A stretch of 12,781 nt of DNA, taken from assembly GCA_947626705.1 (NCBI GenBank), contig CANQTJ010000037.1, forward strand, positions 1-12,781, in the 5' to 3' direction. Position 1 is the first letter of the stretch. Each line of letters starts with the position of its first letter. This DNA is from an uncultured Clostridia bacterium (GTDB lineage Bacteria; Bacillota; Clostridia; TANB77; CAG-508). A model generated the notes under the pieces. It was given only the letters and a program-made list of their open reading frames with translations, made no database searches and had not been told where the DNA came from. Positions 1-6,790 of the stretch are shown in pieces. Both the position numbers and the translations under genes were made by a program.

Positions 1-1
1 A

Positions 2-370
2 TCAAATTGTATAGATAGTATAGTAAAAGAGATTAATAAAAACAAAAAGGAATATATAGACAAGGGAAAAGACGTAATATTAATAATGATTGACAAAATT
101 TTAAAAGAAAAATTAGGAGAAGAAAAGACAGAATTAATAATAAAAGAAATGAAGGGAGAAGAAAAAGAAATGTTACAAATATTAGAAACAATAAGAGAAG
201 AAAATGAGGAAATAAGACAAGAGGGAATAAAGACTGGAAAACAGGAAGGAAGACAAGAAGAAAAAATGAAAATAATAAGAGAAATGTTAAAAAGAAATAT
301 GCCAATTGATTTAATATCAGAAATAACACACTCAACAAAAAAATCAATATTAAAAATAGCTAAATTTTAA
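2..370 (+). CDS. 3' end of a probable Rpn/PD-(D/E)XK nuclease family gene (partial)
   Basis: The reading frame is open to the left edge (first codons read S-N-C-I-D-S-I-V-K-E), so the ATG at 86 is probably internal and the gene starts outside the window. What is visible is about 122 residues, very rich in Lys and Glu. It ends in a helical stretch (EGIKTGKQEGRQEEK) followed by a short helix-turn-helix-like tail (REMLKRNMPIDLISEITHS). A charged K/E/G/R-rich linker followed by a motif of the form 'I..MLK..M.I..I..IT..' is typical of the C-terminus of Rpn (recombination-promoting nuclease, PDDEXK_2, 'PD-(D/E)XK nuclease family transposase') proteins in Clostridia. The catalytic domain is not in the window, so the assignment rests on the tail alone. 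It could instead be another coiled-coil protein. Confidence 0.5.
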   Translation, partial: SNCIDSIVKEINKNKKEYIDKGKDVILIMIDKILKEKLGEEKTELIIKEMKGEEKEMLQILETIREENEEIRQEGIKTGKQEGRQEEKMKIIREMLKRNMPIDLISEITHSTKKSILKIAKF

Positions 371-390
371 GGATTTGTTATATCAATGGA

Positions 391-427
391 ATTAATGAAT
401 ATAGAATCTCATTAATAATTTTTATTT
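391..427 (+). terminator. Hairpin terminator of the partial left-edge gene
   Basis: A perfect 8-bp inverted repeat (ATTAATGA 391-398, TCATTAAT 409-416) with a 10-nt loop lies 21 bases after the stop codon and is followed by a T-rich run (AATTTTTATTT). The stem is AT-rich and so moderately weak. Confidence 0.5.
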
Positions 428-564
428 CAAAAATATTAATATATATACAAAATATAATTTAATATAATAATGTGCATTAATATGGGTATTATAGTACTAG
501 ACATAAAAACATTTTTTAGAATTAAAAGCAATATGACTAATTAGAATTAAAGAGGAGGTAGATT
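428..564. other. AT-rich intergenic region upstream of thioredoxin
   Basis: Apart from the SD sequence GAGGAGG just before the thioredoxin start, no convincing -35/-10 pair with normal spacing was found, although several TATAAT-like stretches occur in the AT-rich background. The thioredoxin promoter should lie here but cannot be placed. Confidence 0.4.
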
Positions 565-870
565 ATGGAATTAAAATTAAATTCTGAAAATTTTGAAAAT
601 GAAGTTTTAAATTCAAATGAGCCTATATTAGTAGATTTTTATGCTGATTGGTGTGGACCATGTAAGATGATGGCACCAGTTATAGAAGAACTTGCAAATG
701 ATTTACAGGGAAAAGCAAAAGTTGGTAAAATTAATATAGATGAAAATGAACAACTTGCAGAAAAATATAATGTTATTAATATTCCAACTATTGTTATTTT
801 TAAAGATGGCAAAGAGGCTAAAAGATTTATAGGTGTAAGGGATAAAAGTGAATTATTAAATGAAATTTAA
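565..870 (+). CDS. trxA: Thioredoxin
   Basis: A 101-residue cytoplasmic thiol-disulfide oxidoreductase that reduces protein disulfides and is itself reduced by thioredoxin reductase. The active site WCGPCK is intact (Cys30 and Cys33) in the usual setting DFYADWCGPCKMMAPV. The cis-proline loop is present (NIPT, Pro74), followed by the typical IVIFKDGKE strand and hairpin and a closing glycine (FIGV). Length and domain order match a classical single-domain thioredoxin. The ATG is set by a strong SD sequence (GAGGAGG) about 7 bases upstream. It stands alone between two terminators with no reductase gene beside it, so it is probably a monocistronic housekeeping or stress thioredoxin. The gene symbol is assigned by family; paralogues elsewhere in the genome cannot be excluded. 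Confidence 0.95.
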   Translation: MELKLNSENFENEVLNSNEPILVDFYADWCGPCKMMAPVIEELANDLQGKAKVGKINIDENEQLAEKYNVINIPTIVIFKDGKEAKRFIGVRDKSELLNEI

Positions 871-878
871 TGTTTTTT

Positions 879-965
879 ATATCTGTTTAGAGAGTTCGTT
901 TTTATTTGATTTTTAATTTTTTAATGCTTTTAAAAACTGAATTTTTAAACAGATATATTTTTTTT
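879..965 (+). terminator. Rho-independent terminator after trxA
   Basis: An 11-bp perfect inverted repeat (ATATCTGTTTA 879-889, TAAACAGATAT 946-956) encloses further imperfect pairing (GTTCGTTTTTA against TAAAAACTGAA) and is followed by eight T residues at 958-965. It begins eight bases after the thioredoxin stop codon. Confidence 0.75.
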
Positions 966-988
966 AAATGGTATATTATAAAAAAGTA

Positions 989-1017
989 TTTACAAATAAT
1001 TATACTTAATGTAAACT
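989..1017 (+). promoter_or_regulatory. Possible sigma-A promoter for the PBP gene
   Basis: TTTACA (989-994), a 17-base spacer, then TAAACT (1012-1017). The -35 is good but the -10 matches only 4 of 6 consensus positions. It lies about 90 bases upstream of the PBP start and beyond the preceding terminator. Confidence 0.35.
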
Positions 1018-1105
1018 ATTATTGATGAAAAAAAGAATAAAATGTTGAAAAATAATTACAAATGTTCCAAAACTACATTTGTGTAAAAGAAGGGAAAGAG
1101 TAACT

Positions 1106-3127
1106 ATGAAAAAAATTTTATGTATCATTTTAGTTTTAAGTATATTATTGTCAATGCTTTTTTTATATAATATTTTAGGAAAAAAGAATAATAAAGTACA
1201 AGAAACATTTATGACATATATATCATTAATAAATGAGCAAAAATATGAAGAAATGTATAATATGATTTCAGAAACTGCAAAGTCATCAATATCAAAAGAA
1301 GATTTTATTAAAAGAAATAAAAATATTTATGAAGGAATAGATGCAGTAAATATAAATGTAGATATAACAGATGTAAAAAAAGAAAAAGAAGTTACAAAAC
1401 TTACATATAATGAAAATATGTCTACATCAGCAGGTAATATAAATTTTTCTAATATTGTAAAAATAGTAAAAGAAAATAAAGAATATAAAATTAATTGGTC
1501 ATCAAGTTTGATATTTCCTGAACTAAGGAATACGGATAAAGTTAGAATATCATCAATAGAAGCAGAAAGAGGAGAAATACTTGACAGAAATGATGAAAAA
1601 TTAGCATCAAATGGAAATATATCTAAAGTTGGAATTGTGCCTGGAAAATTAGGAGAAAATAAAGAAGAAGAAATTTTAAAAATATCAGAATTATTGGGGG
1701 TTTCAACGGATTATATAAATTCACAAATTTCAGCATCGTATGTACAAGATGATACATTTGTACCAATAAAAAAAGTTTCTGCAGATAACACAGAATTAAA
1801 AGAAAAATTATTAGATATTCCAGGAATAATGATAACAAGTGAAGCATCAAGAGTATATCCATTAGGAGAAGAAATTGCACATTTAATAGGATATGTTCAA
1901 CCAATAAATGAAGAAGAATTAAAAGAAAATGCAGGAAAAGGATATAATTCAGATAGCTTAATAGGAAAAACTGGGCTAGAGTTTGCTTATGAAGATACTT
2001 TAAGGGGAATAGATGGTGTAGAAATTTACATAGAAGATGAAAATGGAAATAGATTAAAAACTTTAGCAAAGCAAGATAAAAAAGATGGAAAAGATGTAAA
2101 ACTAACCATAGATAGCAATATACAAAAACAAGTATACAATCAAATGAAAGAAGATAAAGGATTTTTCGTTGTAATGCAACCTAAAACAGGAGAAATATTT
2201 GCTTGTGTTAGTACACCTTCATATAATTCAAATGATTTTGTGTTAGGTATAACAAATTCACAATGGGATGCTTTAAATAATGATGAAAGTAAACCCTTAT
2301 ATAATAGATTTTTACAAAGCTATTGTCCAGGTTCAACATTTAAGCCAATTACAGCTGCTATAGGTTTAACAACTGGAAAATTAACAACAGATACAACTTT
2401 TTCTTATTCAGGTTTAAGTTGGCAAAAAGATAAAAGTTGGGGTAGTGATTATATTACAACATTAACCGAGTATGGTGGAACAAAAAATATAGCTAATGCT
2501 TTAATTCATTCAGATAATATATTTTTTGCACAAGCAGCACTTCAAATTGGAAGTAAAACTTTTTGTGAAAGCTTAGATAAGTTAGGATTTAATGAACAAA
2601 TAGATTTTCCTTTGACATTGAAAAAATCACAGTATTCTAATTCAGACAAAGCTATGTCAACAGAGAAAAAATTAGCAGATTCAGGATATGGACAAGGAGA
2701 TATTTTAGTAAATCCAATACATATTGCATCAATTTATTCAGCATTTGCTAATGAAGGAAATATGGTAAAACCATATATTGAATATAAAGAAAATGGAGCA
2801 ATAGAGTATCTAAAAGAAAATGTTTTTACAGTAGATGTAGCTAATACTATAAAAGAAGATTTAATACAAGTAGTAGAAAATCCAGAAGGAACTGCAAATG
2901 ATATGAAAATAAATGGAATTACAATAGCGGGTAAAACTGGGACAGCGGAATTAAAAAATTCTATGAATGATACAGAAAGTGGAACTTTAGGATGGTTTAA
3001 TTGCTTTACAATAAATTATGAATCTAATGATATGCTAATTGTTAGTATGGTTGAAAATACTCAAGATAATAGAGATGGTGGAAGTCATTATTTGATTAAA
3101 AAAATTAGAAGTTTATTTGTAAAATAA
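1106..3127 (+). CDS. Class B penicillin-binding protein with NTF2-like (MecA_N) domain
   Basis: A membrane-anchored D,D-transpeptidase that cross-links peptidoglycan. From the ATG at 1106 it is 673 residues. An upstream in-frame TTG at 1079 would add nine residues, but the ATG has the better SD (GGGAAAGAG) and gives a clean KK-plus-hydrophobic signal anchor (about residues 3-22). Next come an NTF2-like, MecA_N-type domain (about 25-130) and a dimerisation domain starting at the RGEILDRN motif and including GKTGLE. The transpeptidase domain carries all three catalytic motifs: STFK with nucleophile Ser410, SDN at 469 and KTGT starting at 610. The architecture matches B. subtilis PbpC (PBP3) and MecA/PBP5fm, a group that includes low-affinity beta-lactam targets; resistance itself cannot be inferred. 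The residue before PGSTFK is Cys where Pro is common. A membrane-protein gene follows 44 bases downstream. Confidence 0.92.
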   Translation: MKKILCIILVLSILLSMLFLYNILGKKNNKVQETFMTYISLINEQKYEEMYNMISETAKSSISKEDFIKRNKNIYEGIDAVNINVDITDVKKEKEVTKLTYNENMSTSAGNINFSNIVKIVKENKEYKINWSSSLIFPELRNTDKVRISSIEAERGEILDRNDEKLASNGNISKVGIVPGKLGENKEEEILKISELLGVSTDYINSQISASYVQDDTFVPIKKVSADNTELKEKLLDIPGIMITSEASRVYPLGEEIAHLIGYVQPINEEELKENAGKGYNSDSLIGKTGLEFAYEDTLRGIDGVEIYIEDENGNRLKTLAKQDKKDGKDVKLTIDSNIQKQVYNQMKEDKGFFVVMQPKTGEIFACVSTPSYNSNDFVLGITNSQWDALNNDESKPLYNRFLQSYCPGSTFKPITAAIGLTTGKLTTDTTFSYSGLSWQKDKSWGSDYITTLTEYGGTKNIANALIHSDNIFFAQAALQIGSKTFCESLDKLGFNEQIDFPLTLKKSQYSNSDKAMSTEKKLADSGYGQGDILVNPIHIASIYSAFANEGNMVKPYIEYKENGAIEYLKENVFTVDVANTIKEDLIQVVENPEGTANDMKINGITIAGKTGTAELKNSMNDTESGTLGWFNCFTINYESNDMLIVSMVENTQDNRDGGSHYLIKKIRSLFVK

Positions 3128-3171
3128 ATTCTTTTTTGACTATATTTGAGTCTAGAAAGGATAAAAGTAAA

Positions 3172-4341
3172 ATGGAAAATAATAAAGATTGGGAAGAATT
3201 AGAGGAATGGCAAAAAGAGCAGGAATTAAAACTTAATAACAATGAAAAATATTACAAAAATGCTTTTAATAAAAATAAAATAAAAGAAGTGAACATATTT
3301 TCAAAAACATTTAATTTTGCAACAAAATCAATATCTAGTATAATTGTTATAATATTTATTATTGCATTAATTTTAGCAATGGCATATATATACACGTTAT
3401 TTGCAACAGTTGCTCCACAAAATACCTCAAAATATTTACAAAAAATATACAGAGGAGAAAAATTTGAGGTAATAGAGGATTATAGTCAAAAAAATAGTAA
3501 TGGAAAAGGATTATATATTTTAAGTCCAAAAAGCAATAAAGAAATAATATTTAAGGCTTATAATGGAGGCTCAGGAATAAAAGATGATTATTCAGCACAA
3601 AGGTTAAAATATTATATTCAAAATTGTGAAAATAAATCATTATTAGAAGACTTTGATGCACAAGAAAGTACAGAAACAACAGAAAATATACAATTTTTAA
3701 AATATAGTATTAATACAAAAATAAATGATTATTACGAAATAGAAAACAAAGTAAAAGAAGCCTATGAATTAGCAAAATATTTACATCAAAAAGATGATAA
3801 AATGTATGAACCAATAAATATAGTAAATTGGGATATAAGCTATTATTTTTCAATACAATGTGATTTAAGTAGAACATTAGAGCAAGAAATTTATAGGGCA
3901 AAGTATGTATATATATCAAATTTAAAGCAGAATAATAATCAGGAAATATTAAATAAAATTGGAAATGAAGAAATATCAAAAATATGGAAACCAGAAACAT
4001 TATTATTATTTATAAATGGAAAACAAATGAAATTATATAATGATGGTCAAGCAATGGTATATTATCGTCCAGAAAATAAGAATTATTATATGTCAGGTGG
4101 AGATGTAATTTTACAACAGATTGAACAGATAGAAGTACTTGAAACTGGCAAAATGTCAGGATTTGTTAAGAAAATAAAGTATAAAGATAAAGAATATAAG
4201 GTTAAACAATCTTCAGATAATGGTACTGGTAAAAGTAATGTAATATATATTAGTGGAACTTTGGAAGAATTTTTGGAAAAATTTGACTCAGAAATTAATT
4301 ATGATTATGATAATGGAAAGGTATTTGTAACTATAAAATAG
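3172..4341 (+). CDS. Single-pass membrane protein of unknown function
   Basis: A 389-residue protein that I do not recognise. The ATG at 3172 is preferred because AGAAAGG precedes it by 11 bases; an in-frame TTG at 3136 lacks a convincing SD. The N-terminus (1-55) is charged and hydrophilic (WEELEEWQKEQE), predicted cytoplasmic and partly helical. One strongly hydrophobic helix spans about residues 56-79, and the remaining 310 residues have no second membrane span, so they probably lie outside the cell. The outer part has mixed strand/helix character and ends with short beta-like segments (GKVFVTIK). No lipobox, catalytic motif or repeat was seen. It begins 44 bases after the PBP stop with no terminator between, so the two are probably co-transcribed, which hints at an envelope role. 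That link is inference from position only. Confidence 0.8.
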   Translation: MENNKDWEELEEWQKEQELKLNNNEKYYKNAFNKNKIKEVNIFSKTFNFATKSISSIIVIIFIIALILAMAYIYTLFATVAPQNTSKYLQKIYRGEKFEVIEDYSQKNSNGKGLYILSPKSNKEIIFKAYNGGSGIKDDYSAQRLKYYIQNCENKSLLEDFDAQESTETTENIQFLKYSINTKINDYYEIENKVKEAYELAKYLHQKDDKMYEPINIVNWDISYYFSIQCDLSRTLEQEIYRAKYVYISNLKQNNNQEILNKIGNEEISKIWKPETLLLFINGKQMKLYNDGQAMVYYRPENKNYYMSGGDVILQQIEQIEVLETGKMSGFVKKIKYKDKEYKVKQSSDNGTGKSNVIYISGTLEEFLEKFDSEINYDYDNGKVFVTIK

Positions 4342-4353
4342 AATAAAAAACAC

Positions 4354-4382
4354 TTGAAACTTTATGTAAAATATGGTATAAT
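4354..4382 (+). promoter_or_regulatory. Sigma-A promoter for the 4467 gene
   Basis: TTGAAA (4354-4359), a 17-base spacer, then a consensus TATAAT (4377-4382). The spacer contains TTTATGTAAA, which recurs in the same register in the promoters at 6069 and 12484. It lies 12 bases after the preceding stop codon and gives a leader of about 77 bases. Confidence 0.8.
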
Positions 4383-4410
4383 TTTAATATGTACAGCAAC
4401 GATAATCCTT

Positions 4411-4442
4411 GTTAAATCTATTAAGGTCAGAATAGATTTAAC
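4411..4442 (+). promoter_or_regulatory. Leader stem-loop upstream of the 4467 gene
   Basis: A perfect 12-bp inverted repeat (GTTAAATCTATT 4411-4422, AATAGATTTAAC 4431-4442) with an 8-nt loop (AAGGTCAG). It ends 10 bases before the AAGGAG ribosome site. No T-run follows, so it looks like a 5'-UTR structure affecting mRNA stability or translation rather than a terminator. Confidence 0.55.
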
Positions 4443-4466
4443 TATCAATTGAAAGGAGAATGCTTT

Positions 4467-4736
4467 ATGTTAAAATTGCATGAAATTATGGTAAAAGAAG
4501 GCCGGGTCTTAATAGGAAGGGAGATAGAAATTGACACATCTAAAATACAGCATTCTAACGAGTTGACGATATGGAATTTCGACACCTTCATGCCACCGGA
4601 AGAAAAAAGCAAGATTGATTTAGATAAGCTTTCTAAAGCGGCAGGTACGTTACTTGAAGTTGATATGGAAAGTGCATTTATCATGGTAGCAGAGGATATC
4701 AATTTCATAAATCAGCAAATGCAGGTAAATAACTGA
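4467..4736 (+). CDS. Small protein of unknown function with atypical base composition
   Basis: An 89-residue soluble protein that I do not recognise. The start is the ATG at 4467, eight bases after AAGGAG; an in-frame TTG at 4449 would overlap that SD and is less likely. It has no signal peptide or membrane span. The sequence alternates charged and hydrophobic segments (GRVLIGREIEID near the N-terminus, PPEEKSKIDLDKLSKAAG in the middle) and suggests a small alpha/beta fold. Codons such as CGG, ACG, GAC, TTC and ACC are much more frequent than in neighbouring genes, and it ends in TGA. This suggests acquisition, or a lineage-specific gene of different history. It has its own consensus promoter, leader hairpin and terminator, so it behaves as a one-gene unit. 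It faces the coat genes convergently. Confidence 0.7.
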   Translation: MLKLHEIMVKEGRVLIGREIEIDTSKIQHSNELTIWNFDTFMPPEEKSKIDLDKLSKAAGTLLEVDMESAFIMVAEDINFINQQMQVNN

Positions 4737-4753
4737 AAATATCTGACCAAAAG

Positions 4754-4806
4754 TTAAGCCTAAGATTCTCTTTAAATTTTAATTTAATAGAAAATCTTAG
4801 GCTTAA
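4754..4806. terminator. Probable bidirectional terminator between convergent genes
   Basis: A perfect 14-bp inverted repeat (TTAAGCCTAAGATT 4754-4767, AATCTTAGGCTTAA 4793-4806) with a 25-nt AT-rich loop. It lies between the + strand gene ending at 4736 and the minus-strand gene ending at 4867. There is no long T-run on the + side, but its position and stem strength favour a shared terminator. Confidence 0.6.
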
Positions 4807-4866
4807 TTGATGTCTGCTATTGTTTTAAATAATTATTTAATCAAGGTACTGTTTTTTTATGATTTT

Positions 4867-5112
4867 TTATTTTCCAGCAAATTTTTGCTTAACAGTATCT
4901 ATTTTTTGTTGTTCAGCAGTATCCATTTTGTACCAACCTTTTTCGGCCATTAAAGTATAAATTTTATTTTGAATATTTAAAGATTCATTTAAAGCACATT
5001 TAAAAGCTTCATGAACTTCAGCAGTAGAAGATTCTATTGTTCCATGAAGGTATAAATCACAAACACCTTTAATAATTAGTAATTCTTTTTCCATTAAATC
5101 TTTATCTTCCAT
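4867..5112 (-). CDS. CotF-like spore coat protein
   Basis: An 81-residue protein resembling the Coat F domain family (PF07875), structural proteins of the outer layers of endospores. The diagnostic C-terminal block is present: a helix with NIQNKIYTLMAEKGWYK, then MDTAEQQKIDTVKQKF. Compare the family pattern 'Q..ly..m.ekGWY....A....i.....kf'. The N-terminal half (DKDLMEKELLIIKGVCDLY) forms the first helix of the ferritin-like bundle. The start follows AAGGAGG, which overlaps the stop region of the small gene upstream; the gap is 10 bases, so the two should be co-translated from one sporulation transcript. Its length is typical for the short clostridial form. Expression in the mother cell under sigma-E or sigma-K would be expected, but I could not identify such a promoter confidently. 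Confidence 0.85.
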   Translation of the reverse strand: MEDKDLMEKELLIIKGVCDLYLHGTIESSTAEVHEAFKCALNESLNIQNKIYTLMAEKGWYKMDTAEQQKIDTVKQKFAGK

Positions 5113-5122
5113 AATATCCTCC

Positions 5123-5296
5123 TTATAATAGATTTAAAAACTTATTAAATATCTCATTATGTTTTTGTTCTAGTTCTCCCATATAAGTTGAAAGATTAAC
5201 ATCTTTTAACATACTAGCAGTATCTTTACAACACGTTTTCATAAAGCATTCATGTCCTAAAGCATCTTCAACATATAAAAGTTCTTTACTCGTCAT
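5123..5296 (-). CDS. Small 57-aa protein paired with the CotF-like gene
   Basis: A short gene: ATG (complement of 5294-5296) to TAA (complement of 5123-5125), 57 codons, preceded by an excellent GGAGG ribosome site. The protein begins MTSKELLYVEDALGHECF and continues as two amphipathic helices, the second being LSTYMGELEQKHNEIFNKF. It contains three cysteines, two of them adjacent (KTCCKD). Its helical pattern resembles half of a ferritin-like bundle, much like the coat protein 10 bases downstream, and small partners of this type are common beside cotF-like genes in Clostridia. A role in spore coat assembly is therefore inferred from tight linkage and fold resemblance, not from a recognised domain. 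The good SD and the coupling to the next gene make it a real gene. Confidence 0.8.
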   Translation of the reverse strand: MTSKELLYVEDALGHECFMKTCCKDTASMLKDVNLSTYMGELEQKHNEIFNKFLNLL

Positions 5297-5389
5297 ATAA
5301 TCTACCTCCTAAAAATATCATTTCCTAAATATATAAAAATATACCAAAAATGGAAAATAATCATATTAATATAAGAGGAGGTTTTTTAT
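5297..5389. promoter_or_regulatory. Divergent intergenic region between coat pair and DUF305 gene
   Basis: These 93 bases must carry promoters for both directions. SD sites are clear on each strand (AGGAGG at 5376-5381 on +; its mirror next to 5296 on -). CATATTA at 5362-5368 resembles a forespore-type -10 (CATnnTA), but no matching -35 was found, so the sigma factor cannot be named. Confidence 0.4.
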
Positions 5390-5956
5390 ATGCAATATAC
5401 AGATATATATGAATCAAAAAAATACTTATCTAGATTTGAACAAATATTATGCCAGATGGCAAATAAAATGTTAACTGCAGAAATAACAAATAACATAACT
5501 AAAAACTTTATAAGATGTATGATACCACATCATCAAGCTGCAATTTATATGAGTCAAAACTTATTAGAATTTTCTAATTATGAACCATTAGAAGAAATTG
5601 CAAAAGGAATAATACAAATGCAAACAAGAGGAATAGAACAGATGAAGGAAATATTAGCAACTACCACAGGGTATGAAAGTAATCCAGTAGATGTTAATTG
5701 TTATATGACAAGATATTATTCAATTGTAAGAAAAATGATTACTAGAATGAAAAATAGTCCGAGATGTTTAAATATTAATTTAAGTTTTGTAGGAGAAATG
5801 ATACCACATCATGAAGGAGCTATTGCTATGTGTAATAATTTGTTGCAATATAGAATTGACCCTAGATTAAAAGAAGTTGCAGATACAATAATTAAAGAGC
5901 AAAGTCAAGGAGTAAGAGAACTTGAAGATGTGAAAAAGTTGTTGTGCAATATTTAA
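5390..5956 (+). CDS. DUF305 family protein with two MIPHH motifs
   Basis: A 188-residue, mainly helical protein of the DUF305 family (PF03713), a ferritin-like helical fold whose members are often linked to metal handling or envelope stress. Two copies of the family signature are visible: MIPHHQAA with His47-His48, and MIPHHEGA with His140-His141. Each is followed by a helix ending in Q-x-R/Q-G-I/V-x-x-x-x (MQTRGIEQM, EQSQGVREL), so the protein looks like an internal duplication of a two-helix unit. There is no signal peptide, so it should be cytoplasmic, unlike many secreted DUF305 proteins. The ATG follows AGGAGG by eight bases. It is divergent from the coat pair across 93 bases, which raises the possibility of sporulation-linked expression. 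The histidine pairs could bind metal; that is inference. Confidence 0.82.
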   Translation: MQYTDIYESKKYLSRFEQILCQMANKMLTAEITNNITKNFIRCMIPHHQAAIYMSQNLLEFSNYEPLEEIAKGIIQMQTRGIEQMKEILATTTGYESNPVDVNCYMTRYYSIVRKMITRMKNSPRCLNINLSFVGEMIPHHEGAIAMCNNLLQYRIDPRLKEVADTIIKEQSQGVRELEDVKKLLCNI

Positions 5957-6021
5957 GTAATTACACCTTAGTTTATCTAATAAAAAAGTTCAATTCAAAA
6001 AATCTTGAAATTTTGTTTAAA

Positions 6022-6043
6022 ATTTCCACACAAAAATGGAAAT
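6022..6043. repeat. Small inverted repeat after the DUF305 gene
   Basis: ATTTCCA (6022-6028) and TGGAAAT (6037-6043) form a 7-bp stem with an 8-nt loop. It may be the DUF305 terminator, but no T-run follows and it lies 65 bases past the stop codon. Confidence 0.3.
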
Positions 6044-6068
6044 CCGCCTTAATTATTCTATGAGAAAC

Positions 6069-6097
6069 TTGACATTTTATGTAAATAATAATATAAT
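6069..6097 (+). promoter_or_regulatory. Consensus sigma-A promoter for the 6179 gene
   Basis: A perfect TTGACA (6069-6074), a 17-base spacer and a perfect TATAAT (6092-6097): the strongest promoter in the window by consensus. The spacer holds the same TTTATGTAAA seen in the promoters at 4354 and 12484. Confidence 0.88.
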
Positions 6098-6112
6098 GTA
6101 ATTAGGTTAAAT

Positions 6113-6145
6113 TTTATTTTCGCTACTGTAGTGGCGATAAATAAG
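6113..6145 (+). promoter_or_regulatory. Leader stem-loop upstream of the 6179 gene
   Basis: TCGCTAC (6120-6126) pairs with GTGGCGA (6131-6137) around a TGTA loop. With one bulged T the stem extends by seven more AT-rich pairs (6113-6119 with 6139-6145). It sits in the leader about 20 bases before the AGGAGG ribosome site (6166-6171), so it is a 5'-UTR structure and not a terminator of the downstream gene. Confidence 0.55.
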
Positions 6146-6178
6146 TAGCTGACAAAAATATTTTTAGGAGGAAAAAGT

Positions 6179-6625
6179 ATGAAAACACGGAGAAAGTTTA
6201 TTGACAAGGTAAAACAACACACAAAGGCTATTCAGATTACAGGAGTATTAATGCTTTTGGTAATAGTCTTCATTTTGGGTTTTTTCGTTTCGTGGAATTT
6301 CATGAAAATACCATTGACTGATAGTCAATTTGAACTCTACGAGCAAGTTGCACGAGATGTGTATGCTCAAGAAGGGCAAGTTATTGTTGAGGTACCAGAA
6401 GATGTAATTGTTTCTAAAACTACTACAACAATAACTGTTGAATCTGCTAGCCTCAGATACAGAGGCAAAGTCATTGCAAAACTGAAAGATGGTAAACTTG
6501 TAATGACTCAATATTTGGAAACCGGAGAAACAGTAGCTTTAAGTATACTAATGGGTATTGCTTTTGTATGTGTGTTCATCGTACTATTTATGATTGCTAA
6601 CAAGATTTATAAAGATATAAGGTAA
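6179..6625 (+). CDS. Two-helix membrane protein of unknown function
   Basis: A 148-residue protein that I do not recognise. A strongly basic N-terminus (KTRRKFIDKVKQHTK) precedes the first hydrophobic helix (about 18-40); the second spans about 118-141 and is followed by NKIYKDIR. By the positive-inside rule both ends are cytoplasmic and the loop of about 75 residues faces outward. That loop has a Val/Thr-rich strand-like section (VIVEVPEDVIV, then a run of threonines) and a small beta-rich part (RYRGKVIAKLKDGKLV). No catalytic motif was seen. Codon use (CGG, CGA, CTC, TAC, GAC) and overall G+C are higher than in neighbours, as for the gene at 4467. It is a monocistronic unit with a consensus promoter, a leader hairpin and hairpins after the stop. 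Confidence 0.75.
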   Translation: MKTRRKFIDKVKQHTKAIQITGVLMLLVIVFILGFFVSWNFMKIPLTDSQFELYEQVARDVYAQEGQVIVEVPEDVIVSKTTTTITVESASLRYRGKVIAKLKDGKLVMTQYLETGETVALSILMGIAFVCVFIVLFMIANKIYKDIR

Positions 6626-6640
6626 TCTGGCAGTAATGGT

Positions 6641-6679
6641 ATACAACAGAAAGGTGGCGATGTCACCTTTTTGTTGTAT
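6641..6679 (+). terminator. Strong hairpin after the 6179 gene
   Basis: A 16-bp stem with one G-T pair (6641-6656 with 6664-6679, cores ACAGAAAGGTG and CACCTTTTTGT) around a 7-nt loop, 15 bases after the stop codon. The T-run is inside the 3' arm. Confidence 0.65.
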
Positions 6680-6703
6680 TTATGGAATAGTGCAAAAATA
6701 CGG

Positions 6704-6744
6704 AGGAAAAGACAAATATTTTGTCTTTTCCTTTTCTTTTTAAT
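6704..6744 (+). terminator. Second terminator, between the 6179 gene and the methyltransferase
   Basis: A perfect 13-bp stem (AGGAAAAGACAAA 6704-6716, TTTGTCTTTTCCT 6720-6732) with a 3-nt loop, followed by a T-rich tract (TTTCTTTTTAA). Together with the hairpin at 6641 it isolates the methyltransferase operon from upstream transcription. Confidence 0.7.
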
Positions 6745-6790
6745 AACTGTATGATAAAATAAAAAAAATTTAGTAAATATGGAGAATAAA

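Noticed and set aside
1623..2069. Minus-strand open frame of about 148 codons inside the PBP gene
   Set aside because: Leu/Phe/His-rich composition is the mirror of A-rich coding sequence. The + strand frame has catalytic motifs on both sides, so this is a shadow.
4825..4840. Perfect 16-base palindrome TTAAATAATTATTTAA downstream of the coat gene
   Set aside because: It is made only of A and T in a very AT-rich spacer, has no loop and no T-run, so it is likely chance.
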